Shown: positions 61,099 to 64,000 of the stretch, piece by piece | How the letters are laid out: each line of letters starts with the position of its first letter | Numbering within the stretch: position 1 is the stretch's first letter | NCBI GenBank assembly: GCA_019914945.1 | Contig: CM034111.1 | Span: forward strand, 6,944,001-7,008,000 | DNA from: Typha latifolia | Lineage: Eukaryota > Streptophyta > Magnoliopsida > Poales > Typhaceae | DNA length: 64,000 bases | Reading direction: 5' to 3' | Translations under genes and position numbers: made by a program | Notes under the pieces: generated by a model | What the model was told of the DNA's origin: nothing | Database searches by the model: none | Seen by the model: the letters and a program-made list of their open reading frames with translations, nothing else

Positions 61099-64000
61099 TC
61101 AAGGTTTGAAGTTTGGAAAGCGATCCATGATATCTGACTCTAGCTCCCAGGTAGACTCGTCAGTAGATTTGCCCAGCCACTCAATTAGCACTTCCGTCTC
61201 TAATCTGGTCCCATGGCGTCTTCTCCTACGGTCTAATACTCGGACCGGTTCAGTGGGGCCATCCTCCTTCATTAGTTCGGGTAAGGCCGAACCCACCACC
61301 TGGTTAGGCCCGATCTGGGCCTTCAATGCTGATACATGGAAGACCGGATGTATCCTGGTTCCTTCAGGTAGGTCCAACCGGTAAGCTACTGGACCGATTC
61401 GTTGTAGCACTCGGTACGGACCGTAGTACTTGTAACCCAACTTTTGGTTCAAAATTGGTCTCAATGTGGATTGCCGATACGGTTGAGCTCGAACGAACAC
61501 CAATTGATCCACCTCAAATTCTCGCTCACGTCGACCTTTGTCATGAGTTTGCTTTATGCGGTTTTGGGCTGTGGCTAGGTGAGTCTTGAGCAGTCTCAAT
61601 GTCTCATCTCGATCAGCAAGCTCCAAGTCAAGCTCGGTCCTATCCGCCGCCGCGAGTCTATCATAGGCACGCAAGACAGGGGGAGTGCGCCCATAAACTG
61701 CCTCAAAGGGGGTCATGCCGATGCTAGAGTGATGAGCCGTATTGTATGACCACTCAGCCCATGGAAGGAATTTGACCCAATCCCTTGGTCGTTCCGCCAC
61801 AAAGCATCGCAAGTATTGCTCTAGTCCGCGATTCACCACCTCGGTTTGGCCATCTGTCTCGGGGTGATAAGCTGAACTCAGGTTGATTTGAGTCCCTTGC
61901 AATCTGAAGAACTCGGACCAAAACTCACTGATGAAGATGCGATCCCGGTCTAACACGATCGTCCTAGGCATCCCATGCAAGCGTGCCACTTCCCGAACAA
62001 AAATTTCAGCAACCCTTTTCGCTGAAAATGGGTGAGACAATGTTATGAAATGAGCATATTTGCTCAGTCTATCCACCAAAACCAACACCACCGATTGTCC
62101 CCGAACCTCCGGCAGCCCCTCGATGAAGTCCATGGAGATATCCTCCCAAATACGCTCTGGTATAGGTAGTGGTTGTAGCAGCCCGCTAGGCTTGAGTGCC
62201 TCCGATTTGACTCGTTGGCAGATTTGACATTCACGCACATACTTCTTCACGTCCGTCTTCATCGCTGTCCATGTAAAGTTTTGGGCCAGCCGCTTGTAGG
62301 TACGTAATACCCCTTCATGCCCTGCTATAGGAGTATCATGGAAGTGTGCCATCAATAGTCTCCGTAGCTCTTCGTTCCGGGGTACCTTGATTCGCCCGCA
62401 CTCTAGTACTAACCCATCGCGCTCCTCGTGCTCGGGGTGGCTTGAGGGGTTCTCTCTCAACTCCTCCATGAGTTGGACCAGCTCACTATCCTCTGCACTA
62501 GCTCTCCACAGATCTGAGAAGAAAGGAAAGGTGGGCGTCGAGAAAGAAGCGAGCTCCCTTGCAACCCCTTCATTTGGAAGTTCAAGTAGCGGTTGGCTTC
62601 CATCTAGCAGCACTCTCTTGTCTTTTCTCCAAAACGTCAATGTGAGGCTTGTAAAATCAAATGTCATGGGCCCCAAGCTTCGAAGCCATTGGGTCCCCAA
62701 AACAATATCGGCACCTTGCAAGGCCAACGGATAAAGATCCAATGTGAAAGTTTGGCCTTGCACCTTCAATTCCGCACCTCCACAAATAGAATCCGCTCGC
62801 AATGTGGTGCCATCTCCGATCGTCACATTGAACCCTTCCGTGGGTTCCGACTCGAGCCCAATCTTCCTAAGGAGCCTCTTCTCAATGAAGTTGTGGGTGG
62901 ATCCGGTGTCAATCAAGATTCTCACTATGGTTTTCTTGACTACCCCGTTTACCCGCAAGGTTTTTGGCGCAGCTGTCCCGAATAGGCGTGGAGGGAGATT
63001 TCGGCTATCATGTCCTCCACGGGTTGCTCCTCGCCTTTCTTCTCCTTGATGTCCAGCCACATCTGCACCTTTAGCTGCAAACTCATCCTCCGCTTCCTCC
63101 AATCCATCGATTAGCATCACTGATCCCATCGGTTTAGCGCAGCGATGCCCGGGTACAAACTTCTCATCACAACGGAAGCATAGGCCCTTGGCTCTTCTTT
63201 CTTCTACTTGGGCTGGGGTGAGTGCTCGTCCCTGACCTCTAGGTGCATACTTCACATCTTGGGATGGCTTCAAGGGTGCTCGAGGAGGTACCACTGTTGC
63301 AGCAACCCTTGGTACTCCGATAGTATTTCCCGCCGCTATGTTTGGTTGAGCTTGATTGCGGCTTCCTTGGCTCATCCAACTCTGTTTCAAGTGTATCTTC
63401 ATGGCCCTATGTTTGTCTTCCATAAGCACCACATCTTCGAAGGCCTCCTTTAAGGTTCTAGGCCTTAAAGCCCTCACATCGGCTTGTATGTCACCCCGCA
63501 GCCCGGAGATGAAGGTGCTGCGAAGTTGCTGATCCGTCCATGGTGGATGACATCGGCTACTAATCCTCTCAAATTCTTCTTGGTATGACCCAACCGTGGT
63601 CTTTTGCTCCGTTTTTGAGAGGAGAGCATCAAAGTCTTCATATCCCGATGCTCCAAATCGCCGTGTGATATCGGCGCAAAATTCAGCCCAAGTTTCGATA
63701 GCCTCAGTGGCATTGGTTGCTCGAAACCAATGAAGCGCCGCATCCTCAAGGTGGAAGCTCGCAAGCGTCACCTTGTACTCTTCCGCCGTTCCTTGGTATG
63801 CAAAGAATTGCTCCGCCCTATACAACCAATCGATCGGGTCGCCACCTTTGAACTTGGGGAATTCGAGACGCACGACTTGTCCACGGATGCCATTGTCTCG
63901 TTCTGGATCATGTCCTTGTCTAACCGGGGGAGGATGCACCATGAAGGGTTGATGATCCCTCCTTCGGTTTTGATTAACTTGTTGTGGTTCCGGATCGTAT
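61099..64000 (-). CDS. gag-protease-integrase-chromodomain polyprotein of gypsy element C, lacking RT/RNase H; partial at the right edge
   Basis: Open for more than 960 codons without a stop and running off the window, so the true start may lie outside; the first internal Met is at 63942. Order: gag (DWLYRAEQFFAYQG, FHLEDAA, RSTFISGLRGD), zinc knuckle CFRCDEKFVPGHRC, retropepsin with DTGSTHNFI, LGTQWLRSLGPM. It then passes directly to ELASFSTPTFPFF and the integrase zinc finger (HFHDTPIAGHEG to CQIC), DDE core (DFIEGLPE, LDRDRIF, ETDGQTEVV), linker (RIHPVFHVSALK) and chromodomain (LIEWLGKSTDESTWELESD). No RT or RNase H motif occurs anywhere. The frame stays open across the missing part, so it may be expressed as a non-autonomous element. 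Confidence 0.9.
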   Translation of the reverse strand, partial: YDPEPQQVNQNRRRDHQPFMVHPPPVRQGHDPERDNGIRGQVVRLEFPKFKGGDPIDWLYRAEQFFAYQGTAEEYKVTLASFHLEDAALHWFRATNATEAIETWAEFCADITRRFGASGYEDFDALLSKTEQKTTVGSYQEEFERISSRCHPPWTDQQLRSTFISGLRGDIQADVRALRPRTLKEAFEDVVLMEDKHRAMKIHLKQSWMSQGSRNQAQPNIAAGNTIGVPRVAATVVPPRAPLKPSQDVKYAPRGQGRALTPAQVEERRAKGLCFRCDEKFVPGHRCAKPMGSVMLIDGLEEAEDEFAAKGADVAGHQGEERRGATRGGHDSRNLPPRLFGTAAPKTLRVNGVVKKTIVRILIDTGSTHNFIEKRLLRKIGLESEPTEGFNVTIGDGTTLRADSICGGAELKVQGQTFTLDLYPLALQGADIVLGTQWLRSLGPMTFDFTSLTLTFWRKDKRVLLDGSQPLLELPNEGVARELASFSTPTFPFFSDLWRASAEDSELVQLMEELRENPSSHPEHEERDGLVLECGRIKVPRNEELRRLLMAHFHDTPIAGHEGVLRTYKRLAQNFTWTAMKTDVKKYVRECQICQRVKSEALKPSGLLQPLPIPERIWEDISMDFIEGLPEVRGQSVVLVLVDRLSKYAHFITLSHPFSAKRVAEIFVREVARLHGMPRTIVLDRDRIFISEFWSEFFRLQGTQINLSSAYHPETDGQTEVVNRGLEQYLRCFVAERPRDWVKFLPWAEWSYNTAHHSSIGMTPFEAVYGRTPPVLRAYDRLAAADRTELDLELADRDETLRLLKTHLATAQNRIKQTHDKGRREREFEVDQLVFVRAQPYRQSTLRPILNQKLGYKYYGPYRVLQRIGPVAYRLDLPEGTRIHPVFHVSALKAQIGPNQVVGSALPELMKEDGPTEPVRVLDRRRRRHGTRLETEVLIEWLGKSTDESTWELESDIMDRFPNFKP

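Overview
The window is nuclear DNA of a flowering plant. It holds two interrupted host genes with plant-type GT-AG introns, set in dense, nested and decayed Ty3-gypsy, Ty1-copia and hAT transposable elements. The first exon of the protease gene is much richer in G/C, especially at third codon positions, than its later exons. That fits a commelinid monocot, but the species cannot be fixed from sequence alone. No bacterial operon, CRISPR array, rRNA gene or convincing tRNA gene was seen.

Host genes. (1) A papain-like cysteine protease of the RD21 type with a C-terminal granulin domain lies on the + strand at 3177-6215. It has five exons, encodes 461 aa and looks intact. A TATA box and a (CT)18 tract precede it. 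(2) A 2-oxoglutarate/Fe(II)-dependent dioxygenase of the At3g50210/DIN11 type lies on the - strand at 21314-56124. I assembled it from twelve exons that join in frame into 328 aa with all catalytic residues. Its 987-nt coding sequence is spread over 34.8 kb because three introns (9.7, 15.1 and 6.6 kb) are packed with transposons. One exon is only 20 nt long and carries two of the three iron ligands.

Layout. 1-2950: intergenic, with two MITE-like pieces. 2913-6215: protease gene. 6878-7242: MITE. 7775-18600: nested gypsy elements; element B (9916-15033) sits inside the gag/protease region of element A. 18770-20090: hAT and LTR fragments. 21314-56124: dioxygenase gene. Its intron 9 holds a gypsy element (22381-31045) that itself contains a solo LTR with a perfect target-site duplication. 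Intron 8 holds a MITE. Intron 5 holds a hAT remnant, a gypsy LTR broken by a hAT MITE, copia gag remains with two exact tandem duplications, and a 3.7-kb hAT element with a perfect 8-bp target-site duplication. Intron 2 holds a 566-bp MITE and a gypsy RNase H frame split by a 3-kb solo LTR. 56580-64000: further minus-strand gypsy LTRs, one broken by a plus-strand solo LTR with a perfect target-site duplication, ending in a long open gag-protease-integrase frame that runs off the right edge.

The most unusual observations are the extreme intron growth around an apparently intact enzyme gene, the catalytic 20-nt microexon, complementary domain losses in related gypsy elements (one lacks integrase; another lacks RT/RNase H but keeps a 947-codon open frame), an exact duplication with an inverted templated insert, and LTRs rich in TTCGAA palindromes. 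I did not find evidence of a wholly new biological system.
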